DNA of 64,000 nt from Mucilaginibacter sp. L196 (GTDB lineage Bacteria > Bacteroidota > Bacteroidia > Sphingobacteriales > Sphingobacteriaceae), in NCBI RefSeq assembly GCF_009765905.1, contig NZ_LMUO01000019.1:518541-582540 (forward strand). Reading direction: 5' to 3'. Positions 24,088 to 31,955 of this stretch are shown in pieces. Made by a program: the position numbers and the translations under genes. The notes beneath the pieces are model-generated. The model did not search any database and was not told the origin of the DNA. It saw only the letters and a list, made by a program, of their open reading frames with translations. The number at the start of each line of letters is the position of its first letter. Position 1 is the stretch's first letter.

Positions 24088-27066
24088 TTATCTCAAGTCT
24101 TTCTTTCCAAAGTCTACGATTACCGGGGTAGCAATACAGATTGACGAGTATGTACCAAAACATACACCAATCAATAAAGCGAATGAGAATCCTCTAATAA
24201 CCTCACCGCCGAATACGAATAATATTATCAATACGAAGAATACTGTTAAAGCGGTAATAATTGTACGGCTCAATGTATTGTTAATCGCGTTGTTGATAAC
24301 TGTTTTCGGATCATCAGTTTTTGAATGGTGTAATTCAAGGAATTCACGTATCCTGTCAAACACCACCACGGTATCATTAATTGAGTAACCGATAACTGTT
24401 AATATGGCCGCTATAAAAGCCTGGTCAATATCAAGCGAGAACGGAAGCACATCCTTAAATAAAGAGAAGAAGGATAGTACCATTAATGCATCATGCGCTG
24501 TTGCAATCATCGCACCTAAACTGAACTGCCATTTGCGGAACCTAACCAGGATGTATGCTGATATAATTAATATAGCGAATACAACGGTCCAGATAGCTGA
24601 TTTCTTCAACTCATCGGCAATGGTAGCACTTACTTTATGTGAGCTTAAAATGCCATCCTTCGCTACGTGGGTTGATGGCGATGCATTTAATGCAGTGATC
24701 AAAGTGCTTTTTACTTTGTTCTCAGCATTTGCTGAAGTATCGTCGATCAGGTAGGTTGTAGTGATACTGATATCAGAGCCAAAGGTTTTTATTTCGCTAC
24801 CACGACCCAATGTTGCATCAATCGCGCTGTGTACATCTTCGGTAGTAACGTTCTTGTTTTCAAAACGAACTACATAAGAGCGGCCACCTTCAAAATCAAC
24901 ACCATAATTAAACCCGCGGGTTGCCATAGAAATTAAACCGGCAATGATAAATAAGCCAGAGAATGCATAGAATTTGAAACGGTTTTTCACGAATGCGTAA
25001 TTAGCATTTTTGAAAGTATGTGAGCTCCATGGGTTTGAGAATTTAATATCCCAGCCTTTAGTAAGCATCCATTCAAATATTAACCTTGAGATTAATAATG
25101 AACAGAACAATGAAGTTATGATACCGATCATCAAGGTGGTTGCGAAACCCTGGATAGGGCCTGAACCAAATATGAACAGGATTAAACCAGTTAAGAATGT
25201 ACTGATGTTTGAATCGAGAATTGATGATAAAGCATGCTTAAAGCCATCGGAGATAGCAATACGAACAGATTTTCCTAAAGCCATTTCCTCGCGGACACGC
25301 TCATAGATCAATACGTTAGCATCTACCGCTATACCTAATGTTAATACGATACCTGCAACACCCGGCATGGTTAATACCGCATGTAAACCTGTAAGTACAC
25401 CCATCAGGAAGAACATGTTTACAATTACCGCAACTACCGCAACTGTACCCGCACGATTGTAGTAAGCAACCATGAATACCAATACTACCAGTAAGCCTAA
25501 ACCTTCTGATAATAAACCAGCATTGATAGCTTCCTGACCTAATGACGGGCCTACCACACTTTCGTCAACTATACGCGCAGGAGCAGGTAAACGGCCAGCT
25601 TTTAATATGTTGGCTAAATCTTTTGTATCCTCTACAGTAAAGTTACCTGAGATAGAAGAGGTACCACCTGAAATTTCATCCTGAACAGTAGGGGCTGAAT
25701 AAACATTGTTATCCAGTACAATAGCGATAGACTGTTTGTTATTTGGATCAGCTGATGCTTCACGTGTAACAGTTGCCCATTTCTGCGCACCTTGTGAATT
25801 CATGTCCATTACCACGTCAGGGCTGCCTTTTTGGTCAACATCTGCACGGGCATCATTAATTACATCGCCTGAAAGTACAGCGCCATCGGCACCTACTAAT
25901 TTAATAGCGTATAATTCAAATATTTTTGTTTTATCAATCGGTTTTACGCCCCATAAAAATTTCATGTTGCTTGGGATAGCCGATTTTACTGCCGGATTGT
26001 TTAAATAAGCATTCACGGTTGCAGTATCTTTTATTGCACACCAGCCAACGGTTGGGCCCGGCCTAAGTTTTTGCTGGCCTGTTTGATCCTGGTAAGTAAC
26101 AGGAGCAAGAATAGCGAATAAAGGATTTTGCTCGGCTAACTTACTTTTACCTGCCAGGCCAGAAGTATCTTTACCTGCAGTTTTTTGAACTTTATTTAAT
26201 AAAGATAAGCCGCCTTTAGCAGGAGCAGCAGTAGTATCTTTTTTAGCAGATGTGTTATTAGCAAGCGATTTAGTTGTATCAGCAGCGGCAGCAGATTTTT
26301 TGGTGTCGGCTAATATTTTGTTTACGCCTGCTAGTACCTGATAAGCCTGGGCGTTTTCAAAAGTTTGATAAAACTCCAATTTAGCAGTACCGCTTAACAG
26401 CTTCCGAACACGCTCTTCATCTTTTACACCCGGTAATTCGATAAGGATACGGTTTGAGCCTTCCTGTAACTGGATGGTAGGTGAAGTTACACCAAACTGA
26501 TCGATACGGGTATTTAAAACCGTGTATGATTGTTTAACCGCTGCTTTACCCTGATCTTTCAAATAAGTTTCAACTTCCGCATTTGAAGCATCAAATTTGA
26601 TGTGCGACTGGTTGTCTCTGGTTGAAAAGATAGCAGCTAACTTGCCGTTAGGGTTTAATTTTTCATATTCACTTACAAATAGCGATATGAAATCATTTTG
26701 GCTGGTTTTAGTGTCAGCTTCGGCATTGTTCAATGCCTGGTTAAATGCAGGATCAGGATTTTTGTCTGATAATTTTTGTACCAGTTCTTTTAACGAGATC
26801 TGCATGGTAACGCTCATACCACCTTCAAGGTCGAGACCTAAAGCTAACTCGTTATTTTTGCAGTATTGGTAATCGTGACCTAATATCGGATATACCGGAA
26901 TAGTGGACATAGAATCCAGATATTCCTTTTCTTTAGACAAATCGCCTTTTGCGTAAGCTTTTGCATCACTTTCAACTTTGCGTGTTACCCATGTAAATGA
27001 AAGCTGGTACAAACACACCACCGCCAGCAATATGGCGAAAAATTTAACAACCCCTTTACCTTGCAT
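24088..27066 (-). CDS. secDF: Protein translocase SecDF fusion
   Basis: SecD and SecF joined in one 992-residue protein, as usual in Bacteroidota. It uses the proton gradient to complete Sec export. The N-terminal helix is followed by a periplasmic P1 domain (GLDLEGGMSVTMQIS, GSNRILIELPGV). That domain holds an Ala/Ser/Lys-rich insert near 270-320. The SecD membrane bundle starts near 520. The SecF half begins around 695 and contains GVDFEGGRSYVVRFEN and its own bundle with SINDTVVVFDRIRE. Its partner yajC is at 7959. Confidence 0.96.
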   Translation of the reverse strand: MQGKGVVKFFAILLAVVCLYQLSFTWVTRKVESDAKAYAKGDLSKEKEYLDSMSTIPVYPILGHDYQYCKNNELALGLDLEGGMSVTMQISLKELVQKLSDKNPDPAFNQALNNAEADTKTSQNDFISLFVSEYEKLNPNGKLAAIFSTRDNQSHIKFDASNAEVETYLKDQGKAAVKQSYTVLNTRIDQFGVTSPTIQLQEGSNRILIELPGVKDEERVRKLLSGTAKLEFYQTFENAQAYQVLAGVNKILADTKKSAAAADTTKSLANNTSAKKDTTAAPAKGGLSLLNKVQKTAGKDTSGLAGKSKLAEQNPLFAILAPVTYQDQTGQQKLRPGPTVGWCAIKDTATVNAYLNNPAVKSAIPSNMKFLWGVKPIDKTKIFELYAIKLVGADGAVLSGDVINDARADVDQKGSPDVVMDMNSQGAQKWATVTREASADPNNKQSIAIVLDNNVYSAPTVQDEISGGTSSISGNFTVEDTKDLANILKAGRLPAPARIVDESVVGPSLGQEAINAGLLSEGLGLLVVLVFMVAYYNRAGTVAVVAVIVNMFFLMGVLTGLHAVLTMPGVAGIVLTLGIAVDANVLIYERVREEMALGKSVRIAISDGFKHALSSILDSNISTFLTGLILFIFGSGPIQGFATTLMIGIITSLFCSLLISRLIFEWMLTKGWDIKFSNPWSSHTFKNANYAFVKNRFKFYAFSGLFIIAGLISMATRGFNYGVDFEGGRSYVVRFENKNVTTEDVHSAIDATLGRGSEIKTFGSDISITTTYLIDDTSANAENKVKSTLITALNASPSTHVAKDGILSSHKVSATIADELKKSAIWTVVFAILIISAYILVRFRKWQFSLGAMIATAHDALMVLSFFSLFKDVLPFSLDIDQAFIAAILTVIGYSINDTVVVFDRIREFLELHHSKTDDPKTVINNAINNTLSRTIITALTVFFVLIILFVFGGEVIRGFSFALLIGVCFGTYSSICIATPVIVDFGKKDLR

Positions 27067-27181
27067 CTTAAATTATATATGTAATTATTTAGTTTATAAG
27101 CCTTTTTAAAATAGACGGCAAATCTAATAAAATTTCGCTATCAAGGAATTTTAAATTAAAACAAAAAAATGACAAAAAATG

Positions 27182-27664
27182 TTACAGCCGTTCTAATGTA
27201 ATGAATGAATACGGAAGCGGGTTTTTCTCGTCCGGTTCGAAGTCTTCCCGTTTAACTTCTTTCCATTCCGATTTGTCTATCTCAGGGAAGAATGTGTCAG
27301 CATCAAAGCTTTTGTGGATTATGGTAAGGTATATGCGATCGGTAAGATGCATTGCTAGTTTGTATATCTCGGCACCACCACCAATGAATACCTCATCTTC
27401 GCCTTTGCACAAAGCTAATCCATCTTCGATAGATTTAACCACCTCGCAGCCGGGAATAGTAATGTCCTGGCGTGTTACCACTATGTTTCTGCGGCGTGGC
27501 AGCGGCTTGCCAACAGAATCAAAAGTTTTGCGCCCCATAATGATGGTCCGGCCTGAGGTGATGTCCTTAAAATGTTTAAGGTCGTTAGGCATATGCCATA
27601 ACAGTTGGTTGTTTTTACCGATGGCGTGGTTCTCGCCTATGGCGACTATGATGGATACTGTCAT
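27182..27664 (-). CDS. folA: Dihydrofolate reductase
   Basis: Reduces dihydrofolate made by thymidylate synthase, which is encoded two genes upstream. The 160-residue length and the motifs AIGKNNQLLWHMPNDLKHF (folate site) and TIIMGRKTFDSVGKPLP (NADPH site) are standard. FIGGGAEIY follows. The start codon (27664-27662) lies inside the last unit of an 8-bp repeat array and overlaps the stop of a three-codon ORF as ATGA. See the array entry at 27661. Confidence 0.96.
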   Translation of the reverse strand: MTVSIIVAIGENHAIGKNNQLLWHMPNDLKHFKDITSGRTIIMGRKTFDSVGKPLPRRRNIVVTRQDITIPGCEVVKSIEDGLALCKGEDEVFIGGGAEIYKLAMHLTDRIYLTIIHKSFDADTFFPEIDKSEWKEVKREDFEPDEKNPLPYSFITLERL

Positions 27665-27713
27665 TGGGTCATTGGGTCATTGGGTCATTGGGTCATTGGG
27701 TCATTGGGTCATT
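27661..27713. repeat. Perfect 8-bp tandem array between four-helix-bundle gene 2 and folA
   Basis: Six perfect TCATTGGG units (27661-27708) and a partial seventh (27709-27713). On the minus strand the unit is CCCAATGA, and every unit contains ATG ACC CAA TGA with the stop overlapping the next ATG by ATGA. The array holds the last three codons and stop of the four-helix-bundle gene (stop 27703-27701) and the folA start codon. The inverse, diverged arm is at 28079-28110. Confidence 0.93.
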
Positions 27714-28078
27714 CCAATGCTTGCCTTGCCAATGTATTTTATGTAAATATTTAACTTGTGATGAATAGTTTCTAATTGTTGAATTAACACTTGGTAAATG
27801 TCGTCCTCGATTAGATTTCTTGTTTGTGCTTTTTTTAACCAGCTTTTGGTTTCAATAATCGAGCCTCTGCTAAAGTAGCAGAAGTTTTTGTTTTCTTTAT
27901 AATGGTATCTTCCAAAACCTTCTGCAATGTTCGCACCTATCGAGTCCGCGGACCGAACCAGTTGTTTTCCGATAGTATCTTTTGCGAAATAATCCCAAGA
28001 CAATACTAAATCCCAAATTGTATTAGAGAAAGTTTCAGACAAATTGTAAATCTCTAAATCTTCTATACGATTGCTCAT
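27701..28078 (-). CDS. Four-helix-bundle protein (23S rRNA intervening-sequence/Avd-like)
   Basis: A 125-residue intact protein. The family features are RIEDLEIYNLSETFSNTIWD at the start, GKQLVRSADSIGANIAEGFGR in the middle, and YFSRGSIIETKSWLKKA. It ends with a final helix around QQLETIHHKLNIYIKY. The last residues (GMTQ) and the stop are encoded by the 8-bp repeat array. The fold is known to form pentameric bundles; homologues occur in rRNA intervening sequences and with diversity-generating retroelements. No such partners are here. It sits inside the thyA-folA operon. Confidence 0.9.
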   Translation of the reverse strand: MSNRIEDLEIYNLSETFSNTIWDLVLSWDYFAKDTIGKQLVRSADSIGANIAEGFGRYHYKENKNFCYFSRGSIIETKSWLKKAQTRNLIEDDIYQVLIQQLETIHHKLNIYIKYIGKASIGMTQ

Positions 28079-28110
28079 AATGACTCAATGACCTAATGAC
28101 ACAATGATTA
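28079..28110. repeat. Diverged 8-bp arm upstream of four-helix-bundle gene 2
   Basis: Four 8-bp steps (28079, 28087, 28095, 28103) share AATGAnnn. It is the inverted counterpart of the TCATTGGG array at 27661-27713. It fills the gap between the thyA stop (28113) and the four-helix-bundle start codon (28078). Confidence 0.85.
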
Positions 28111-28112
28111 AA

Positions 28113-28907
28113 TCAAATCGCGACAATACCCTTTATGTGCGGATGTGGGTCATAACTTTCCAAAGTGAAATCTTCGTATTTGAAGGAGAATATATCCTTA
28201 ACATCCGGATTGATCTTCATGGTGGGTAATGGCCTTGGATCGCGACTTAATTGCAGCTTGGCTTGTTCAAGATGGTTGTTGTAGATGTGTGCATCGCCGA
28301 ATGTATGGATGAAATCGCCGTACTGCAGGCCACATACCTGGGTCATCATCATAGTAAGTAATGCGTAGGACGCGATGTTGAAAGGTACGCCCAAAAATAT
28401 ATCGGCACTGCGCTGATATAGCTGACATGACAATTTACCATCGAGCACATAAAACTGGAACAGGCTGTGGCAAGGGGGGAGCGCCATCTGGTTAACATCG
28501 GCAACGTTCCATGCCGATACGATCATGCGGCGGGAATCAGGATTGTTTTTGATTTGGTTTACCACCTGGCTAATCTGATCGATGTGGCCGCCATCGGGTG
28601 TAGGCCACGACCGCCATTGGTAACCATATACCGGGCCGAGGTTGCCGTCAGCATCCGCCCATTCGTCCCATATGCGCACGCCGTTTTCTTTTAGGTAAGC
28701 AATATTGGTATCACCGCTTAAAAACCATATGAGCTCATGTATGATGGATTTAAGGTGCAGCTTTTTGGTGGTTACCAATGGGAAGCCGTCTTGTAGGTTA
28801 AACCGCATTTGGTATCCGAATACGCTTATCGTCCCCGTTCCGGTGCGATCATGTTTTTGCGTGCCGGTATCCATCACATGGCGCATTAAATCCAGGTATT
28901 GTTTCAT
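28113..28907 (-). CDS. thyA: Thymidylate synthase
   Basis: Makes dTMP from dUMP and methylene-THF, producing dihydrofolate for FolA. The 264-residue length matches the E. coli type. The catalytic Cys146 is in ALPPCHSLFQF, preceded by DSRRMIVSAWN for phosphate binding. DIFLGVPFNIASYALL and QAKLQLSRDPRPLP are intact. It is the first gene of a thyA, four-helix-bundle, folA run. Its leader contains an 8-bp array (28911-28950) starting four bases from the start codon. Confidence 0.97.
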   Translation of the reverse strand: MKQYLDLMRHVMDTGTQKHDRTGTGTISVFGYQMRFNLQDGFPLVTTKKLHLKSIIHELIWFLSGDTNIAYLKENGVRIWDEWADADGNLGPVYGYQWRSWPTPDGGHIDQISQVVNQIKNNPDSRRMIVSAWNVADVNQMALPPCHSLFQFYVLDGKLSCQLYQRSADIFLGVPFNIASYALLTMMMTQVCGLQYGDFIHTFGDAHIYNNHLEQAKLQLSRDPRPLPTMKINPDVKDIFSFKYEDFTLESYDPHPHIKGIVAI

Positions 28908-28910
28908 GTT

Positions 28911-28950
28911 ATTGAGTGAATGAGTGATTGGGTGAATGAGTGATTATGAT
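28911..28950. repeat. Solo arm of 8-bp units in the thyA leader
   Basis: Five 8-bp steps (28911, 28919, 28927, 28935, 28943) follow AwTGrGTG. Four of them are nearly the same as the inverse of the arm before the cysteine desulfurase (14082-14113), 14.8 kb away. There is no inverted partner or four-helix-bundle gene on the upstream side. Confidence 0.87.
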
Positions 28951-29057
28951 AAGCATCTTTAAATACCTCGCCCACTTATTATCCTATACAAATAAAAATA
29001 TTCTAATTTTACCATCCTACGGATGTGCAAAAATACATGCCGTTGTTAATCTTTTGT

Positions 29058-29861
29058 ATGGTAATTTTCCCGAACGCTAAAATAAATATCGGCTTGAATG
29101 TGATTGAACGCCGCGCCGATGGCTATCATAACCTTGAAACTGTTTTTTACCCGGTAAAGATAAACGATGTGCTCGAGATCATCCCGGCTGATGAGTTGAG
29201 CTTTGAATCGTCAGGTTTGGAGATACCGGGTAGGTTGGGGGATAACCTTTGCATCAAGGCTTACCACTTGCTGAAAAAGGATCATAATATATCGCCGGTA
29301 AAAATCCATCTGCATAAAAATATCCCGATAGGCGCAGGGCTGGGCGGCGGATCAAGTGACGCTGCATTTTTTATTAAACTGATGAATCAGCAATTTGATT
29401 TAAAATTGAGTGTTGACCAAATACAGGACTACGCCCGCAAGCTTGGTGCTGATTGCGCTTTTTTTGTTGAGAGCAAGCCTGTGTTTGCTTTTGAGCTGGG
29501 CGATGAATTTGAATCGATCAAACTCGATCTGTCGAAATATAAAATCGTACTGGTGATGCCACCTACGCAGGTGTCGACGGCTGAAGCTTATCGTGGGGTG
29601 AAACCTTCGCCCATTAAAACCACTTTGTATGAATTGATAGACCTGCCGGTTGCCCAGTGGAGAAAGCATATCAAAAATGATTTCGAGGAATCGATATTTA
29701 AAAACCATATTATGATACGCGGCGTGAAGGCTGCTCTTTACGAAGCTGGCGCATTGTTCGCCAGCATGAGCGGGAGCGGAGCATCCGTTTTTGGGATATT
29801 TGAAAATACACCCGACCTGTCGCACCTGGAAGATGAGAACCAGGTGTTTTATGATATTTAG
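29058..29861 (+). CDS. ispE: 4-diphosphocytidyl-2-C-methyl-D-erythritol kinase
   Basis: GHMP kinase of the MEP isoprenoid pathway. The frame is open from a GTG at 29025, but the ATG at 29058 gives the family start MVIFPNAKINIGLNV and 267 residues. The ATP motif is IPIGAGLGGGSSDAAF near 92-107, and FASMSGSGASVFGIF near the end is motif 3. The last base of the TAG stop is also the first base of a 7-bp repeat array shared with the convergent dehydrogenase gene. Confidence 0.95.
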   Translation: MVIFPNAKINIGLNVIERRADGYHNLETVFYPVKINDVLEIIPADELSFESSGLEIPGRLGDNLCIKAYHLLKKDHNISPVKIHLHKNIPIGAGLGGGSSDAAFFIKLMNQQFDLKLSVDQIQDYARKLGADCAFFVESKPVFAFELGDEFESIKLDLSKYKIVLVMPPTQVSTAEAYRGVKPSPIKTTLYELIDLPVAQWRKHIKNDFEESIFKNHIMIRGVKAALYEAGALFASMSGSGASVFGIFENTPDLSHLEDENQVFYDI

Positions 29862-29937
29862 ATTTTTGATTTCGGAATTGAGAATTACGATTTCGGATTT
29901 GTGAAATTTAAATCCGAAATCGTAAATCTAAAATCAA
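29861..29937. repeat. 7-bp unit inverted array between two convergent genes
   Basis: The left arm has seven 7-bp steps from 29861 (consensus GATTTCG); the right arm has four from 29910 (AAATCnn), the inverse. The arms meet with almost no spacer and together make an imperfect hairpin of ~75 bases. The first unit starts on the last base of the ispE stop, and the last unit contains the stop of the dehydrogenase gene (29934-29936). It may also act as terminator. Confidence 0.85.
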
Positions 29938-30821
29938 ACGCCCGCATCCTCACTAACGCCGCGGGATACGCCTTCCACCCAATCACTCTCGCCCCAACCT
30001 TTGGCTACTGCTGATTGAAGCCTGTTATGAACCAACATTGCGGTTGGCATAGGGGTGAGGCTTGCCTGCGCAATTTTGAGGGTAAGGCGGGCGTCTTTAA
30101 AACCCAGTTTGGTTTTGAAGCCTACAGGTTGAAACTGTTTGTTAGCGATGAGCCTGCCATAGTTCTGAAAGATCGGCGCGCTGAAAAGTGTAGTGCCAAA
30201 AAAGTCGGCCACCTGCGCACGATCTAAGCCGTTTTTTTCGGCAAGGGTGTAGGCCTCTGCCATCATCTCCATTGATGCGGTGATCATGAAATTACCCGCT
30301 ACTTTAACCACGTTGGCGCCGCTTACTTTTTCGCCGAAATCAATGATGCGCTGGCCTAGGCATTCCAAAACTGGTTTGGCAATTTCTTTGGCTTCCAGAT
30401 CGCCGGAGATGCAGATAAATAATTTCCTCGCTGCGGCTGCGTCAGGGCGGCCAAATACGGGCGAGGCGACATAAGTGCTGCCGGAATTTTTGTGAAGCTT
30501 ATAGAGCTCCTCAGAGGTATCTGGGGCGATGGTGCTCGTAGAGATATGCACCGCACCAGCTGTGAAGGTTGTTAAAATGCCATTCTCGCCGCTAACGGTC
30601 TCTTTAAGCACTTCATCTTCCGAAAGCATGGTGATCAATATTTTTACACCGTCGGCAGCTTGCGCCGGTGTTTTGCAAATGGTGATAGATGACGCGTTCA
30701 GCTCCTCCGCCTTTGATGTAGTGCGGTTGTAAACCTGTAAATGATAACCCGCTTCTATCAGGTTTTTTGCCATGGGCATGCCCATATTACCAAGTCCGAT
30801 AAATCCTATTTTCTTTTCCAT
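29934..30821 (-). CDS. NAD(P)-dependent beta-hydroxyacid dehydrogenase (3-hydroxyisobutyrate dehydrogenase/GarR-like)
   Basis: A 295-residue two-domain oxidoreductase. The Rossmann motif GFIGLGNMGMPMAKNLIEAG starts at residue 5, STSTIAPDTS near 112 is the substrate-binding block, and SPVFGRPDAA follows. The catalytic lysine is in GANVVKVAGNFM near 175. Substrates of the family include 3-hydroxyisobutyrate, tartronate semialdehyde and succinic or glyoxylate semialdehydes; sequence does not separate these. A LapA-like gene lies just upstream on the same strand. Confidence 0.88.
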   Translation of the reverse strand: MEKKIGFIGLGNMGMPMAKNLIEAGYHLQVYNRTTSKAEELNASSITICKTPAQAADGVKILITMLSEDEVLKETVSGENGILTTFTAGAVHISTSTIAPDTSEELYKLHKNSGSTYVASPVFGRPDAAAARKLFICISGDLEAKEIAKPVLECLGQRIIDFGEKVSGANVVKVAGNFMITASMEMMAEAYTLAEKNGLDRAQVADFFGTTLFSAPIFQNYGRLIANKQFQPVGFKTKLGFKDARLTLKIAQASLTPMPTAMLVHNRLQSAVAKGWGESDWVEGVSRGVSEDAGV

Positions 30822-30825
30822 GATG

Positions 30826-31104
30826 TTAGTTTATATATTCCTTGTCCTCGTCGCTTAGTGTATTAGGGTCTTCGCGTTGATGTTCGCCTTCAATAAAAGT
30901 TCCGCCCAGTTTTTTTACCCGTGAAGGCCTGCCGACTAAAACGCCTAAAATAAACGCGACGACACCGACGGCGGCCATCATAACCAGTTTTGACATTCGG
31001 AAAGTTGCCCACAAAAATGAAAAGGTTACAGGCTCGGTATTTTGCATCAACACAATGGTGAGCATTACCGTGATAAGGATTACAACGATGGTTTTTATTC
31101 TCAT
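30826..31104 (-). CDS. LapA-domain membrane protein
   Basis: This 92-residue protein has two membrane helices (about 5-20 and 41-58) separated by the QNTEPVTFSFLWATFRMSK loop, the LapA/DUF1049 pattern. The loop between helices would lie outside the cytoplasm, and the charged C-terminus (GEHQREDPNTLSDEDKEY) inside. In E. coli LapA helps assemble LPS-synthesis proteins; the role here is unknown. The dehydrogenase gene begins four bases after it, so the two are probably one operon. Confidence 0.82.
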   Translation of the reverse strand: MRIKTIVVILITVMLTIVLMQNTEPVTFSFLWATFRMSKLVMMAAVGVVAFILGVLVGRPSRVKKLGGTFIEGEHQREDPNTLSDEDKEYIN

Positions 31105-31955
31105 GATTTTTTGATGTTCTATTATTTACAATATCCGCTTTTTTAATGGTGTTTTAAAAATGTGTTTTTTTAATCAAGCCTGCTCTTTTCCTGAAAAATA
31201 ATCCTGTTAAATAATTCTCCTTTTGATTAATGAGGCGTCATTGTTGCAAAATGTCGATTGGTGATATTGACTGATAGATGGCGGTGGTCGGCTGAATAGT
31301 AATTGAACGAGTGGAATTCCAAAAACTGATTTGAAAAAAAATGATCGAATTTGAATCCATTTTTTGTTTGTATAGATTTTTTTCTCCATGCCGTCAATTT
31401 AACCATTTCTTCATTATTTGATTTCAATACACTTTGGTTGATTGGTTTGGTCAAATTCTATGATGTGTACTTAAACTTTAATTTATATTATTTAAAATGT
31501 TGATTATTAGTATTTTATTATATATAAATAGTAATTTGAATGGCGTTTGCTAAAAATAATAGTAATTTGATTTTTACGATATGTTATTTTTGTTCAATAT
31601 TTTATTTCATTGTAGTTTGTATATATACTGATTTTAAGTGTTATATGTTATTTAGGTATTAGACTTTTTGTATTTTGTTTATTTTTTTTTAATGGAAATT
31701 TAGCCTGATTTAGCTAAAAATAAAGCTGTTAGTGCTATTGGATTTCGATACACTAACTTTTTTTTATAATTGACCTTGAATCGATTGTTTTGAGTGGGAT
31801 GGTTATAAACCTATGCTAGTGAAATGAAGCGCTTAGGGACGCTTAAAATGCGCCGGATGTATACGGATTTCTTATCCCCTATTAGGGGGTCCGCATACAT
31901 TATTAAATAAGTGGAAGGATTTAGAGCCGGAAAATTAATGCAGGAAAGATAGGAA
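31105..31955. other. 850-bp AT-rich gene-free region
   Basis: No convincing gene is seen. Composition is very AT-rich with long T runs, unlike the flanks. Short minus-strand frames at 31207-31454 have no recognisable motif and may be remnants. A hairpin lies at 31857-31900. The rest holds nothing I can name. Confidence 0.6.
31857..31900. other. Imperfect hairpin downstream of the EamA gene
   Basis: The outer stem 31857-31867 / 31890-31900 has one mismatch. The inner stem CCCC/GGGG (31877-31880, 31885-31888 or close to it) surrounds TATTA. It lies about 55 bases after the end of the minus-strand EamA gene and may be its terminator or a degenerate repeat. Confidence 0.45.

Noticed and set aside
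27661..27713. Perfect short tandem repeats as a CRISPR array
   Set aside because: Units are 8 bp with no spacers and there are no cas genes in the window.
27201..27746. 181-residue plus-strand ORF over folA
   Set aside because: It is antisense to folA, whose protein is fully conserved, and its C-terminus is a translation of the repeat array.
31227..31454. 75-residue minus-strand ORF in the AT-rich gap
   Set aside because: No motif, low-complexity AT-rich codons and an overlapping alternative frame; not supported as a gene.
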